This document shows, in pieces, positions 22,209 through 31,376 of a DNA stretch of 31,997 bases. Positions within the stretch are counted from its first letter, which is position 1, and every line of letters starts with the position of its first letter. Origin of the DNA: Flavobacteriales bacterium UBA7612 (GTDB taxonomy: Bacteria > Bacteroidota > Bacteroidia > Flavobacteriales > Weeksellaceae); the NCBI GenBank assembly GCA_002484335.1, contig DLJQ01000001.1:238874-270870 (forward strand), in the 5' to 3' direction. The notes under the pieces were generated by a model. It was not told where the DNA came from. It ran no database searches and worked only from the letters and a program-made list of their open reading frames with translations. The translations under genes were made by a program, and so were the position numbers.

Positions 22209-22982
22209 ATGACACGTTTGAATAAGTATAATATTCCTTTCAACAAGTTTGAATTAGAGCCTTTAATAGATTCAATTATTTATGATGAAATTTTTCAGCA
22301 GCCTAATTTTAATTATAATAAACAAGAATTATTAGAAAAATTCAATGATATTCTTTTAAAAATATTACCAAAAGAAAAAGCTGAAAAAATTTCACTTTTC
22401 TTTTTTGATCAATTTGATACTATTAGAAGAGAGTTAGAGCATTTAATTTTTAATTTTTATGCAAATGATCCAGCATCTAATTCTGAGATTGAAATAATAT
22501 TAGCTTATCCAGGATTTTTTGCAATTGCGATTCATCGGTTGGCAAATGTTTTATACAAATTACAAACACCTATTTTACCTCGCTTCTTTTCAGAATATGC
22601 GCATTCTAAAACTGGAATAGACATACATCCAGGAGCAACTATTGGTAGTAATTTCTATATCGATCATGGTACAGGAATAGTAATCGGAGAAACAACTATT
22701 ATTGGGAATGACGTTAAAATTTATCAAGGAGTCACTTTAGGAGCTTTTTATGTTTCTAAAAATTTATCGAATAAAAAGCGACATCCAACAATAGAAAATA
22801 ACGTAACAATTTATGCTGGAGCTACAATTTTGGGAGGAACAACCGTAATAGGAGAAAATTCTGTAATAGGAGGAAATGTTTGGATAACAGAAAGTATAGA
22901 AAAAGATTCTATAGTTTATCAAGAACAATCACCAATTATAAAAAAACAAAAAACAGAAAACGAACACAATTACATCATATAA
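22209..22982 (+). CDS. cysE: Serine O-acetyltransferase
   Basis: The protein has 257 residues and acetylates L-serine with acetyl-CoA, the first step of cysteine synthesis. The N-terminal helical domain covers about residues 1-125. The left-handed beta-helix of hexapeptide repeats begins at GIDIHPGATIGSNFYIDHG and continues with TGIVIGETTIIGNDVKIYQGVTLGA. It ends with VTIYAGATILGGTTVIGENSVIGGNVWI, and the active-site His-Asp pair lies in IDHGTG. I start it at the ATG at 22209 (MTRLNKYNIP) because the upstream in-frame TTG overlaps the promoter. The cysK gene begins 13 bp downstream, so both enzymes of the pathway are made from one transcript and could form the cysteine synthase complex. The C-terminus is charged and ends in NYII; a terminal Ile is what CysK grips in known complexes. 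Confidence 0.95.
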   Translation: MTRLNKYNIPFNKFELEPLIDSIIYDEIFQQPNFNYNKQELLEKFNDILLKILPKEKAEKISLFFFDQFDTIRRELEHLIFNFYANDPASNSEIEIILAYPGFFAIAIHRLANVLYKLQTPILPRFFSEYAHSKTGIDIHPGATIGSNFYIDHGTGIVIGETTIIGNDVKIYQGVTLGAFYVSKNLSNKKRHPTIENNVTIYAGATILGGTTVIGENSVIGGNVWITESIEKDSIVYQEQSPIIKKQKTENEHNYII

Positions 22983-22995
22983 AAAATTAAATTCT

Positions 22996-23904
22996 ATGAT
23001 TTATAATAATATTTTAGAAACAATAGGAAATACGCCAATTATTAAATTAAATAAATTATTTCCAAATAATAATGTTTATATAAAAGTTGAAAAACAAAAT
23101 CCAGGAGGTTCTATAAAAGATCGTATTGCTTTAGCAATGATAGAGGATGCAGAAAAAGCTGGAATATTAAAGCCAGGAGGAACAATTATAGAACCAACAT
23201 CTGGAAACACAGGAATCGGATTATCTTTTGTTGCGGCTGTAAAAGGTTATAAAATTATTATTACAATGCCAGAATCTATGTCTATAGAACGTAGAAAAAT
23301 TATGGAAGCTTATGGAGCAGAGTTTGTTTTGACTCCCAAGGAATTAGGAATGAAAGGAGCTATTGCAAAAGCACAAGAATTAGCAGAAACAATTGAAGGA
23401 GCATGGGTTCCTCAACAATTCGAAAATAATTCTAACCCAACTGTACATTATAATACTACGGCTAAAGAAATTATTACAGATTTTCCAAATGGCGTGGATT
23501 ATTTAATTACAGGAGTAGGTACAGGAGGTCATTTATCTGGAATCGGGAAAAAATTAAAAGAAATTAAACCAACAACGAAAGTAATCGCTGTAGAACCAAT
23601 TGATTCTCCAGTTATTTCTGGTGGAGATCCTGGTCCACATGCTATTCAAGGAATTGGAGCTGGTTTTATCCCAAAAACTTTGTCTACCTCTGTGATAGAC
23701 GAAACTTCTCAGATTACAAAAGAAGAAGCTTTTGAATTTGCAAAAAAAGCAGCAAAGGTAGAAGGTCTTTTTGTAGGGATATCTACAGGAGCTTCATTAG
23801 CAGCTGTTTCTAAAGCTTTAAATAAAATAGAAAAAGATGCAACAATTCTTACAATAAATTATGATACAGGAGAGCGTTATTTATCTGTAGAAGGTTTGTT
23901 TTAA
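22996..23904 (+). CDS. cysK: Cysteine synthase (O-acetylserine sulfhydrylase)
   Basis: The protein has 302 residues and is a PLP enzyme making L-cysteine from O-acetylserine and sulfide. Lys41 in NPGGSIKDRIA is the cofactor lysine. PTSGNTGIG binds the substrate carboxylate, and GVGTGGHLSGIGK holds the PLP phosphate. The conserved PHAIQGIGAGFIP and the closing GERYLSVEGLF agree with CysK rather than cystathionine beta-synthase, which would carry extra regulatory domains. It directly follows cysE, and transcription likely ends at the hairpin at 23932. Length and motifs are ordinary for the family. Confidence 0.96.
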   Translation: MIYNNILETIGNTPIIKLNKLFPNNNVYIKVEKQNPGGSIKDRIALAMIEDAEKAGILKPGGTIIEPTSGNTGIGLSFVAAVKGYKIIITMPESMSIERRKIMEAYGAEFVLTPKELGMKGAIAKAQELAETIEGAWVPQQFENNSNPTVHYNTTAKEIITDFPNGVDYLITGVGTGGHLSGIGKKLKEIKPTTKVIAVEPIDSPVISGGDPGPHAIQGIGAGFIPKTLSTSVIDETSQITKEEAFEFAKKAAKVEGLFVGISTGASLAAVSKALNKIEKDATILTINYDTGERYLSVEGLF

Positions 23905-23931
23905 ATAGATTTATTTAATAATTATGAGGAG

Positions 23932-23969
23932 AAAAAAAGGAGATGTTGTCAAAATGTCTTCTTTTTTTA
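23932..23969 (+). terminator. Terminator after cysK
   Basis: AAAAAAAGGAGA pairs with TCTTCTTTTTTT (one G-U pair) around a roughly 14-nt loop, ending in a T run. Confidence 0.7.
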
Positions 23970-24007
23970 TTCAATATAGTCAAAAAGTCAGATGTTTTTA
24001 AATCTTT

Positions 24008-24015
24008 TAAGTTTG
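24008..24015 (+). promoter_or_regulatory. Candidate -7 promoter element for clpB
   Basis: TAAGTTTG matches TAnnTTTG, 51 nt before the clpB ATG. I see no CIRCE repeat or other recognised heat-shock operator in the 162-bp upstream region. Confidence 0.35.
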
Positions 24016-24066
24016 GAATTTTTTTTGATGAGATAAAAATATCAAACAAAAAACTATAAAAACAAT

Positions 24067-26679
24067 ATGGATTTTAATCAATTTACTATAAAAGGTCGTG
24101 AAGCTATACAATCTGCACAGCAGATAGCTGTAGCACATAAAAATCAAGCAATTGAACCCGCTCATATTTTAGGAGGAATGATAGATGTAGACGAAAATGT
24201 ACTATCATTAATTTTAGAAAAACAAGGTATTAAGATGGACTTAATAAAGCCCGAATTAGATCTTGAAATTAATAAATACCCAAAAGTTGAAGGTCAACAA
24301 AATAATCATCTTTCTAATTCATCTAATCAGATTTTACAATCTGCACAAGAAATAGCAAAAGAGATGAACGATGATTTTATCACATTAGAACATTTATTAT
24401 TAGGTATAATTAAGAATGTATCGCCTGTAAGTCAAATTCTAAAAAATAAAGGTGTAACATTCGATAACACAAAAAAATTAGTCGTAGAATTGAGAAACGG
24501 AGAAAGAGTAACTTCTGAAAACGCAGAAGGAACATATAATTCATTAAATAAATATGCTAAAAACTTAACAGATTTAGCAAAAGAAGGAAAATTAGATCCT
24601 GTTATTGGACGTGATGAAGAAATTCGTCGTGTACTACAAATATTATCTCGTCGTACAAAGAATAACCCAATTCTTATTGGTGAACCAGGTGTTGGTAAAA
24701 CAGCAATTGCTGAAGGTTTAGCACACAGAATTATTAGTGGTGATGTACCAGAGAACTTATTAAATAAACAAATTTTCTCATTAGATATGGGAGCTTTGGT
24801 TGCTGGTGCAAAATACAAAGGAGAATTTGAAGAACGATTAAAGGCTGTTGTAAAAGAAGTTACAGCATCTAATGGTGAAATCATTCTTTTTATAGATGAG
24901 ATACATACTTTAGTTGGAGCCGGAGGAGGAGGTGAAGGAGCTATGGATGCTGCAAACATACTAAAACCAGCATTGGCTCGAGGTGAATTACGTTCTATTG
25001 GGGCTACAACTTTAAATGAATATCAAAAGTATTTTGAAAAAGATAAAGCATTAGAACGTCGTTTCCAAAAAGTAATGGTAGAAGAACCAGATGAAGAATC
25101 TGCAATTTCTATTTTACGTGGAATTAAAGATAAGTATGAACAACATCATAAAATTGGAATAAAAGACGAAGCAATTATTGCTGCTGTAAAATTATCTACA
25201 AGATATATTACAGATCGTTTTTTACCAGATAAAGCAATTGATTTAATGGATGAAGCTGCTTCTAAGTTAAGAATGGAAATGAATTCTAAACCTGAAGAGT
25301 TAGATAAATTAGATCGTAGAATTATCCAATTAGAGATAGAAATTGAAGCTATTAAACGTGAAGATGATGAAAAGAAATTGAATCTTTTAAAAGAAGAATT
25401 ATCAAATCTTCAAGATGAAAGAAATCAATTAAACTCCAAATGGGAAGCTGAAAGAAATCGTGCGGATGAAGTTCAGGATTTAAGAAAAGAGATAGAGAAT
25501 ATAAAATTTGATATCGAACGTGCTAAACGTGATTATGATTATGCTAAAGCATCGAAATTAGAATTTGAAGATTTGGTAAATGCCAAAAAAGATTTAGAAG
25601 ATGCTGAGCTTAAATTAGAAGAAAATAAACAAAATAAATTAGTTAAAGAGTTTGTTGATGCCGATGATATCGCAGAAGTTGTATCTAAATGGACTGGAGT
25701 TCCAGCACAAAAAATGATGCAGTCTGATCGTGAGAAATTATTGAATCTGGAAACAGAATTGCACCAACGTGTATTAGGACAAGAAGAAGCTATTACAGCT
25801 GTTTCTGATGCAATTCGTAGATCTCGTGCTGGACTTAGTGATGAAGGTAAACCAATTGGTTCTTTCTTGTTCTTAGGATCTACTGGGGTTGGTAAAACAG
25901 AATTAGCAAAAGCTTTGGCAGAGTTTTTGTTCGATGATGAAAACGCAATGACTCGTATAGACATGTCTGAGTATCAAGAACGTCATGCTGTCTCTCGTTT
26001 AGTTGGAGCACCTCCGGGTTACGTTGGTTACGATGAAGGTGGTCAGTTAACAGAAGCAGTACGTCGTCGTCCTTATTCAGTTATCTTATTAGATGAGATA
26101 GAAAAAGCGCATCCAGATGTATTTAATATTTTATTACAAGTATTGGATGATGGACGATTAACTGATAATAAAGGTCGTTTGGTGAATTTCAAAAACACAA
26201 TTATTATTATGACGTCTAACTTTGGTTCTCATACAATTCTTGAGAAATTCTCTGGAATTGATGAAACAAATGTTGCTGAGGTTTATAATGATACAAAAGA
26301 TGTTGTTTTTGAGGAATTAAAACAAAATTTCCGTCCAGAGTTCTTGAACCGTATCGACGAAATTATTTTATTCCGTCCATTGACAGAGAACCAAATTTCT
26401 GGGATAGTAAATATTTACTTGAAAGGAGTTGCTAAAAAATTAGCTTTACGTGATATTACATTAGATATTACACCAGAAGCTGTAGATTATTTAGCTAGAA
26501 AAGGATATGATCCTCAATTCGGTGCTCGTCCATTGAAAAGAGTTATACAACAAGATGTGTTGAATGAGCTTTCTAAAGAAATTTTGAAAGGAGAAATCAA
26601 TGACAACGATGCTGTTTTAATTGATTATTTTGAAGAAAAACCTGGAGATAACAAATTAGTTTTTCGTACAGGGTTATAA
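24067..26679 (+). CDS. clpB: ATP-dependent disaggregase ClpB
   Basis: The protein has 870 residues. ClpB is a hexameric AAA+ machine that pulls polypeptides out of aggregates together with DnaK. The N-terminal Clp domain covers about 1-150. The first ATPase has Walker A GEPGVGKTA (Lys211) and Walker B ILFIDEIHTLVGAGG. A coiled-coil middle domain at about 400-525, rich in Glu, Lys and Arg, marks it as ClpB rather than ClpA or ClpC. The second ATPase has GSTGVGKTE (Lys610) and VILLDEIEKAHPDV. The C-terminal D2-small domain contains GARPLKRVIQ. There is no ClpP-binding IGF/IGL loop that I recognise. The gene stands alone between the cysK terminator and its own hairpin at 26709. Confidence 0.97.
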   Translation: MDFNQFTIKGREAIQSAQQIAVAHKNQAIEPAHILGGMIDVDENVLSLILEKQGIKMDLIKPELDLEINKYPKVEGQQNNHLSNSSNQILQSAQEIAKEMNDDFITLEHLLLGIIKNVSPVSQILKNKGVTFDNTKKLVVELRNGERVTSENAEGTYNSLNKYAKNLTDLAKEGKLDPVIGRDEEIRRVLQILSRRTKNNPILIGEPGVGKTAIAEGLAHRIISGDVPENLLNKQIFSLDMGALVAGAKYKGEFEERLKAVVKEVTASNGEIILFIDEIHTLVGAGGGGEGAMDAANILKPALARGELRSIGATTLNEYQKYFEKDKALERRFQKVMVEEPDEESAISILRGIKDKYEQHHKIGIKDEAIIAAVKLSTRYITDRFLPDKAIDLMDEAASKLRMEMNSKPEELDKLDRRIIQLEIEIEAIKREDDEKKLNLLKEELSNLQDERNQLNSKWEAERNRADEVQDLRKEIENIKFDIERAKRDYDYAKASKLEFEDLVNAKKDLEDAELKLEENKQNKLVKEFVDADDIAEVVSKWTGVPAQKMMQSDREKLLNLETELHQRVLGQEEAITAVSDAIRRSRAGLSDEGKPIGSFLFLGSTGVGKTELAKALAEFLFDDENAMTRIDMSEYQERHAVSRLVGAPPGYVGYDEGGQLTEAVRRRPYSVILLDEIEKAHPDVFNILLQVLDDGRLTDNKGRLVNFKNTIIIMTSNFGSHTILEKFSGIDETNVAEVYNDTKDVVFEELKQNFRPEFLNRIDEIILFRPLTENQISGIVNIYLKGVAKKLALRDITLDITPEAVDYLARKGYDPQFGARPLKRVIQQDVLNELSKEILKGEINDNDAVLIDYFEEKPGDNKLVFRTGL

Positions 26680-26708
26680 TATTGAGATTTTATTTAATGT
26701 GAATAAAG

Positions 26709-26741
26709 AATCCTACTTGAGAAATTGAGTAGGATTTTTTT
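26709..26741 (+). terminator. Terminator after clpB
   Basis: AATCCTACT (26709-26717) pairs perfectly with AGTAGGATT (26728-26736), followed by a T run. The remaining 166 bp up to the small membrane protein gene show nothing beyond AT-rich sequence. Confidence 0.85.
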
Positions 26742-26907
26742 ATCTATTTTTTTTCAGAATATGTCTATTATCTAAATTATTTTGGGGGCAATTGCTATTA
26801 CAAATTACAGAATAAAAAAGATGAATTAAATAATTTCAATATATAACTTTTGTATTTGTTATATGGTATTTTAATATTTTCAAATAACTTTTTAAAAATC
26901 AGATTTT

Positions 26908-27135
26908 TTATTCTCTTTCTTCTTCATCATTTCTATTATCTAAATGATGATATTCTTTGATTTCTTCTTCAAGTTTCTTTCTATTTTTTCTTTTAATGTA
27001 GTCCTTAATCGTCATATAAGTTAATAAAACAACTAATGCAGCTACCATAATATAGTTGATATATGTAAAAACATTATTAATTATATCTGCAACAATTTCA
27101 TTTGGATTATCTGCAATTTGTTCTTGTTCTCCCAT
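26908..27135 (-). CDS. Small single-pass membrane protein, function unknown
   Basis: I do not recognise this 75-residue protein. An acidic N-terminus (MGEQEQIADNPNEIVADII) leads to one strongly hydrophobic helix at about residues 28-46 (NYIMVAALVVLLTYMTI). A highly charged tail follows, with KRKNRKKLEEEIKEYHHLD and NDEEERE. The basic run right after the helix predicts that the tail faces the cytoplasm. The amphipathic, highly charged tail could form a coiled coil. The start is an ATG, and the gene is divergent from metG with 85 bp between. Size and layout recall small accessory subunits of larger membrane complexes, but nothing in the sequence says which. Confidence 0.65.
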   Translation of the reverse strand: MGEQEQIADNPNEIVADIINNVFTYINYIMVAALVVLLTYMTIKDYIKRKNRKKLEEEIKEYHHLDNRNDEEERE

Positions 27136-27192
27136 AACTTTTAATTCTTGATAAAAATAGGTAAAAGGTTTAACAATACAAACAACTAATTG

Positions 27193-27200
27193 TATCTTTG
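27193..27200 (+). promoter_or_regulatory. -7 promoter element for metG
   Basis: TATCTTTG matches TAnnTTTG exactly and ends 20 nt before the metG ATG. Confidence 0.55.
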
Positions 27201-27220
27201 CATTTATAGATTTTAAGTAA

Positions 27221-29257
27221 ATGTGTCAACCAAAGAGATATACGATTACCGCAGCATTACCGTATGCTAATGGTCCTTTACACATCGGTCATATGGCTGG
27301 TGTATATGTTCCATCAGATATTTATGCTCGTTTTTTAAGAAGAAAAGGAAAAGATGTAGCCTTTATTGGAGGTTCTGATGAACATGGTATTCCAATTACT
27401 ATTCGTGCAAAAAAAGAAGGTGTAACACCTCAGGATATTGTAGATAGATACCATGAAAACATTAAAACAACATTAGCTAATTTTGGTGTAACATTCGATA
27501 TTTATTCACGTACTACTTCGGAAAAGCATAGAGAAGTATCTCAGGATTTCTTTAAAACTTTATACAACAATGATAAGTTTACAGAAGAAGTTACAGAACA
27601 ATTTTATGATGAAGATGCACATGAGTTTTTGGCTGATAGATATATTCGTGGAGAATGTCCTAAATGTGGAAACCCTGATGCTTATGGAGATCAATGTGAG
27701 AAATGTGGATCTACATTAAGTCCAGAAGAATTAATAAATCCTCGTTCTGCTTTATCTGGAAATACACCAATCAAAAAAGAAACTAAGAACTGGTATCTAC
27801 CATTAGATCAATACCAAGATTTCTTAAAGGAATGGATTTTAGTAGGACATAAAAACGATTGGAAATCTAGTGTTTATGGTCAAGTAAAATCATGGTTAGA
27901 TGACGGATTAAAACCTCGTGCAATGACTCGTGATCTTAACTGGGGAGTTCCAGTACCTGTAGACGGAGCAGAAGGTAAAGTAATGTATGTTTGGTTTGAT
28001 GCACCAATTGGTTATATTTCTTTCACACAAGAATGGGCTGAAAAAACAGGGAAAAACTGGAAAGATTACTGGCAAAATGAAGAAACTAAATTAGTTCATT
28101 TCATAGGTAAAGATAATATTGTTTTTCACTGTATTATATTTCCAACAATGATGAAAGCTCATGGAGATTATATTATGCCAGATAATGTACCTGCAAACGA
28201 ATTTTTGAATTTGGAAGATGATAAAATTTCTACTTCAAGAAACTGGGCGGTTTGGGCTCATGAGTATTTAGAAGATTTTCCAAATCAACAAGATACTTTG
28301 CGTTATGTATTAACAGCTAACATGCCAGAGAATAAAGACAATAACTTTACTTGGAAAGATTTTCAAACAAAAAATAACTCAGAGTTAGTTGGTATTTTAG
28401 GAAACTTCATAAATCGTGTAATGGTTTTAACACACAAATATTACGATGGAATTGTTCCTGAAAAAACAATAGAATTTGAAGAGTTAACAGAGATAAAATA
28501 TTTTGCAACACGTATTGCAGAGCATATCGAAAAATATGAATTCCGTGCAGCACTTACAGAGTACATGAATTTGGCTCGTTTAGGAAATCAGTTTTTACAA
28601 GCACAAGAGCCTTGGAAAAAAGGAGATGATCCGGAAACTGTAAAAGGAATTATGTATACAGCGAATCAAATTGCTGCTGCATTAGCACAATTAGGAGAAC
28701 CTTTTATTCCTTTTGCATCAGATAAAATGTTATCGATGATGAATTTGGAGAGAGAAGATTGGAATGATTTAGAATCTACAGACGAATATGTACCTGTAGG
28801 TCATCAATTAGGTCAATCAGAATTAATTTTCTCTAAAATTGAAGACGAGGCAATAGAAGCACAAATTAATAAGTTGAACGAAAGTAAAGTCAAAAATAAT
28901 ATGACAAACCCAAATGCTGAACCACAAAAAGAATTGATTTCTTTTGATGATTTCCAGAAAATGGATATCCGTATAGGAACTATTTTAGAAGCAAAAAAAG
29001 TAGAGAAAGCAGATAAATTATTCGAGTTGAAAGTTGATACTGGAATGGATATTCGCACAATTGTTTCTGGTATTGCAGAGCATTTTACTTTAGAGGAAAT
29101 CGTAGGTAAACAAGCAATGGTTTTAGCTAATTTAGCGCCACGTAAAATTCGTGGAATAGAATCGCAAGGAATGTTATTATTTGCTGATAAAGAAGATGGT
29201 AAATTAACTTTTGTTAATCCAGAAGCTGAAACTCCAAATGGAGTACAGGTAGGATAA
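27221..29257 (+). CDS. metG: Methionyl-tRNA synthetase
   Basis: The protein has 678 residues and charges both initiator and elongator tRNA-Met. HIGH is at residues 21-24 (PLHIGHMAGVY). The zinc knuckle has two CxxC pairs at Cys146/149 and Cys159/162. The KMSKS-equivalent is KISTS at 335-339, the variant usual for this MetRS subtype. An alpha-helical anticodon-binding domain follows. The C-terminal 110 residues, from about 570 (ISFDDFQKMDIRIGTILEA), form an OB-fold tRNA-binding domain of the Trbp111/EMAPII type that supports dimerisation. Just before it is a flexible, Asn- and Lys-rich linker. The gene has its own promoter and terminator. I see no T-box or SAM riboswitch in the short leader. 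Confidence 0.97.
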   Translation: MCQPKRYTITAALPYANGPLHIGHMAGVYVPSDIYARFLRRKGKDVAFIGGSDEHGIPITIRAKKEGVTPQDIVDRYHENIKTTLANFGVTFDIYSRTTSEKHREVSQDFFKTLYNNDKFTEEVTEQFYDEDAHEFLADRYIRGECPKCGNPDAYGDQCEKCGSTLSPEELINPRSALSGNTPIKKETKNWYLPLDQYQDFLKEWILVGHKNDWKSSVYGQVKSWLDDGLKPRAMTRDLNWGVPVPVDGAEGKVMYVWFDAPIGYISFTQEWAEKTGKNWKDYWQNEETKLVHFIGKDNIVFHCIIFPTMMKAHGDYIMPDNVPANEFLNLEDDKISTSRNWAVWAHEYLEDFPNQQDTLRYVLTANMPENKDNNFTWKDFQTKNNSELVGILGNFINRVMVLTHKYYDGIVPEKTIEFEELTEIKYFATRIAEHIEKYEFRAALTEYMNLARLGNQFLQAQEPWKKGDDPETVKGIMYTANQIAAALAQLGEPFIPFASDKMLSMMNLEREDWNDLESTDEYVPVGHQLGQSELIFSKIEDEAIEAQINKLNESKVKNNMTNPNAEPQKELISFDDFQKMDIRIGTILEAKKVEKADKLFELKVDTGMDIRTIVSGIAEHFTLEEIVGKQAMVLANLAPRKIRGIESQGMLLFADKEDGKLTFVNPEAETPNGVQVG

Positions 29258-29282
29258 TAACTGTTTGATTTTAAATAAATAT

Positions 29283-29320
29283 AAAAAGCCATCTCAAATG
29301 AAGAGATGGCTTTTTCTTTT
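29283..29320 (+). terminator. Terminator after metG
   Basis: AAAAAGCCATCTC (29283-29295) pairs perfectly with GAGATGGCTTTTT (29303-29315) around a seven-base loop, with further T after it. Confidence 0.9.
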
Positions 29321-29400
29321 TCTATTATTTAGTTTGATTTTATCTTTAAATATTCATAAAAATCAATGCTTTAAAATTTTATTAGCTTACATATATTTCG

Positions 29401-29408
29401 TATTTTTG
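29401..29408 (+). promoter_or_regulatory. -7 promoter element for thrS-infC-rpmI
   Basis: TATTTTTG matches TAnnTTTG exactly and ends 28 nt before the thrS ATG. The leader is too short for a tRNA-like operator of the E. coli thrS kind or for a T-box. Confidence 0.5.
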
Positions 29409-29436
29409 CGTACTAGTTAAAATTCAAAAAAGAAAG

Positions 29437-31359
29437 ATGATAAACATTTCTCTTCCAGACGGAAGTGTAAGACAGTATGAGAGTGGTGTAACTCCAATGG
29501 AGATTGCACAAAGCATTAGTGAAGGTTTAGCACGTAATGTAATATCGGCTTTGGTTAATGACAAACAAGTTGAGACAACAACCCCAATCACGACAGATGC
29601 AACGATCAAATTGTTAACCTGGAATGATGAAATGGGTAAAAAAGCTTTTTGGCACTCATCTGCTCACTTATTAGCACAAGCTATTATGGAGTTTTATCCT
29701 CATGCAAAATTAACAATAGGACCTGCTATTGATAAAGGTTTTTATTATGATGTTGATTTTGGTGATGATAAATTTACAGAAGCTGATTTTGCTAAAGTAG
29801 AGAAAGCAATGCTTGAAAATGCAAAAAAGAAAGCTGAATTTAAATTATACCCAGTTTCTAAAGCAGAAGCATTAGAAACATATAAAGATAATGAGTACAA
29901 AACAGAATTAATCTCTAATTTAAAAGATGGAGATATTACATTCTGTACACATGATAATTTTACAGATTTATGTCGTGGAGGTCATATCCCGAACACAGGA
30001 ATCGTAAAAGCTGCTAAAATCTTAAATGTTGCAGGAGCATATTGGCGTGGAGACGAGAAAAACAAAATGTTGACTCGTGTTTATGGAATTACATTCCCAA
30101 AACAAAAAGATTTAACAGAATATCTTGAGTTGTTAGAAGAAGCTAAAAAACGTGATCACCGTAAATTAGGTAAAGAATTAGGTTTATTTGCTTTTTCTGA
30201 AAAAGTAGGAGCTGGTTTACCATTATGGTTACCTAAAGGAGCTGCTTTGAGAAGAAAATTAGAAAATTTCTTATTGAAGCAACAACAAAAATTAGGTTAC
30301 GAAATGGTTGTTACTCCTCATATTGGTCAGAAAGAATTGTATGTAACATCTGGTCACTATGCAAAATATGGCGCAGATAGTTTTCAACCAATAAAAACAC
30401 CAAACGAAGGAGAAGAGTTTTTATTAAAACCAATGAACTGTCCACATCACTGTGAGATTTATAGAACTTCTCAATGGTCGTACCGTGATTTACCAAAACG
30501 TTATGCAGAATTTGGTACAGTATATCGTTACGAACAATCAGGAGAATTACATGGATTGACTCGTGTTCGTGGATTCACTCAAGATGATGCTCATATTTTC
30601 TGTACTCCAGATCAATTATTAGAAGAATTCAAAAAAGTAATTGATTTAGTATTGTATGTATTCAAAAATTTAGGATTCGATAATTATTCTGCTCAAATTT
30701 CTTTAAGAGATCCAGATAATAAAGAAAAATATATCGGTTCTGATGAGAATTGGGCAAAAGCTGAACAAGCTATTATAACTGCATCTGCTGAAAAAGGTTT
30801 ACCAACAGTTGTAGAATATGGTGAAGCTGCTTTTTATGGTCCAAAATTAGACTTTATGGTAAAAGACGCTTTAGGACGTCAATGGCAATTAGGAACAATC
30901 CAGGTTGACTACAATTTACCAGAACGTTTTGATTTAACATATACTGGAGCAGATAACGAAAAACACAGACCAGTAATGATTCACCGTGCACCATTCGGTT
31001 CTATGGAGCGTTTCATTGCTATCTTATTAGAAAATACAGCAGGTAATTTACCTCTTTGGTTAACTCCAGATTTATTCACAATTTTACCAATTAGTGAAAA
31101 ATATGTGGAATATGGAGAAAAAGTATTAAATTTGCTCGCTGAAGAAGAAATTAACGGATTGATTGACAGTAGAAATGAAAAAACTGGTAAAAAAATTCGT
31201 GATGCAGAAATCAACAAAATTCCTTTCATGTTAGTTATAGGTGAAAAAGAAGCAGAAAACGGTACAGTTTCTGTAAGAAGACATGGAGAAGGAGACTTGG
31301 GAGAGATGACAATAGAAGAATTCATCGCTTTCATGAAGGAACAAATCAAATTAAAATAA
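29437..31359 (+). CDS. thrS: Threonyl-tRNA synthetase
   Basis: The protein has 640 residues and charges tRNA-Thr. A TGS domain covers about 1-62 (MINISLPDGSVRQYESGVTP). The editing domain follows at about 63-225, with HSSAHLLAQAI carrying the conserved HxxxH. The class II catalytic core has zinc ligands Cys335 (MNCPHHCEIY), His386 (TQDDAHIF) and His516 (MIHRAPFGSMERF). The C-terminal anticodon-binding domain covers about 535-640. Length and order are standard. It leads a thrS-infC-rpmI arrangement widely conserved in bacteria; infC begins 17 bp after the thrS stop, so they share a transcript. Confidence 0.97.
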   Translation: MINISLPDGSVRQYESGVTPMEIAQSISEGLARNVISALVNDKQVETTTPITTDATIKLLTWNDEMGKKAFWHSSAHLLAQAIMEFYPHAKLTIGPAIDKGFYYDVDFGDDKFTEADFAKVEKAMLENAKKKAEFKLYPVSKAEALETYKDNEYKTELISNLKDGDITFCTHDNFTDLCRGGHIPNTGIVKAAKILNVAGAYWRGDEKNKMLTRVYGITFPKQKDLTEYLELLEEAKKRDHRKLGKELGLFAFSEKVGAGLPLWLPKGAALRRKLENFLLKQQQKLGYEMVVTPHIGQKELYVTSGHYAKYGADSFQPIKTPNEGEEFLLKPMNCPHHCEIYRTSQWSYRDLPKRYAEFGTVYRYEQSGELHGLTRVRGFTQDDAHIFCTPDQLLEEFKKVIDLVLYVFKNLGFDNYSAQISLRDPDNKEKYIGSDENWAKAEQAIITASAEKGLPTVVEYGEAAFYGPKLDFMVKDALGRQWQLGTIQVDYNLPERFDLTYTGADNEKHRPVMIHRAPFGSMERFIAILLENTAGNLPLWLTPDLFTILPISEKYVEYGEKVLNLLAEEEINGLIDSRNEKTGKKIRDAEINKIPFMLVIGEKEAENGTVSVRRHGEGDLGEMTIEEFIAFMKEQIKLK

Positions 31360-31376
31360 TTTAAAAACAGAATACT

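Noticed and set aside
23905..24066. CIRCE-type or other heat-shock operator before clpB
   Set aside because: No inverted repeat of that type was found; only the cysK terminator and a weak -7 element are present.
24432..25964. Long minus-strand frames opposite clpB
   Set aside because: They are composed of Ser- and Phe-rich sequence mirrored from a clear clpB gene and match no family.
29321..29436. T-box or tRNA-mimic leader upstream of thrS (also considered for leuS and metG)
   Set aside because: Predicted leaders are about 20-30 nt. No T-box sequence, anticodon-like stem or threonine-operator-like domain is visible.
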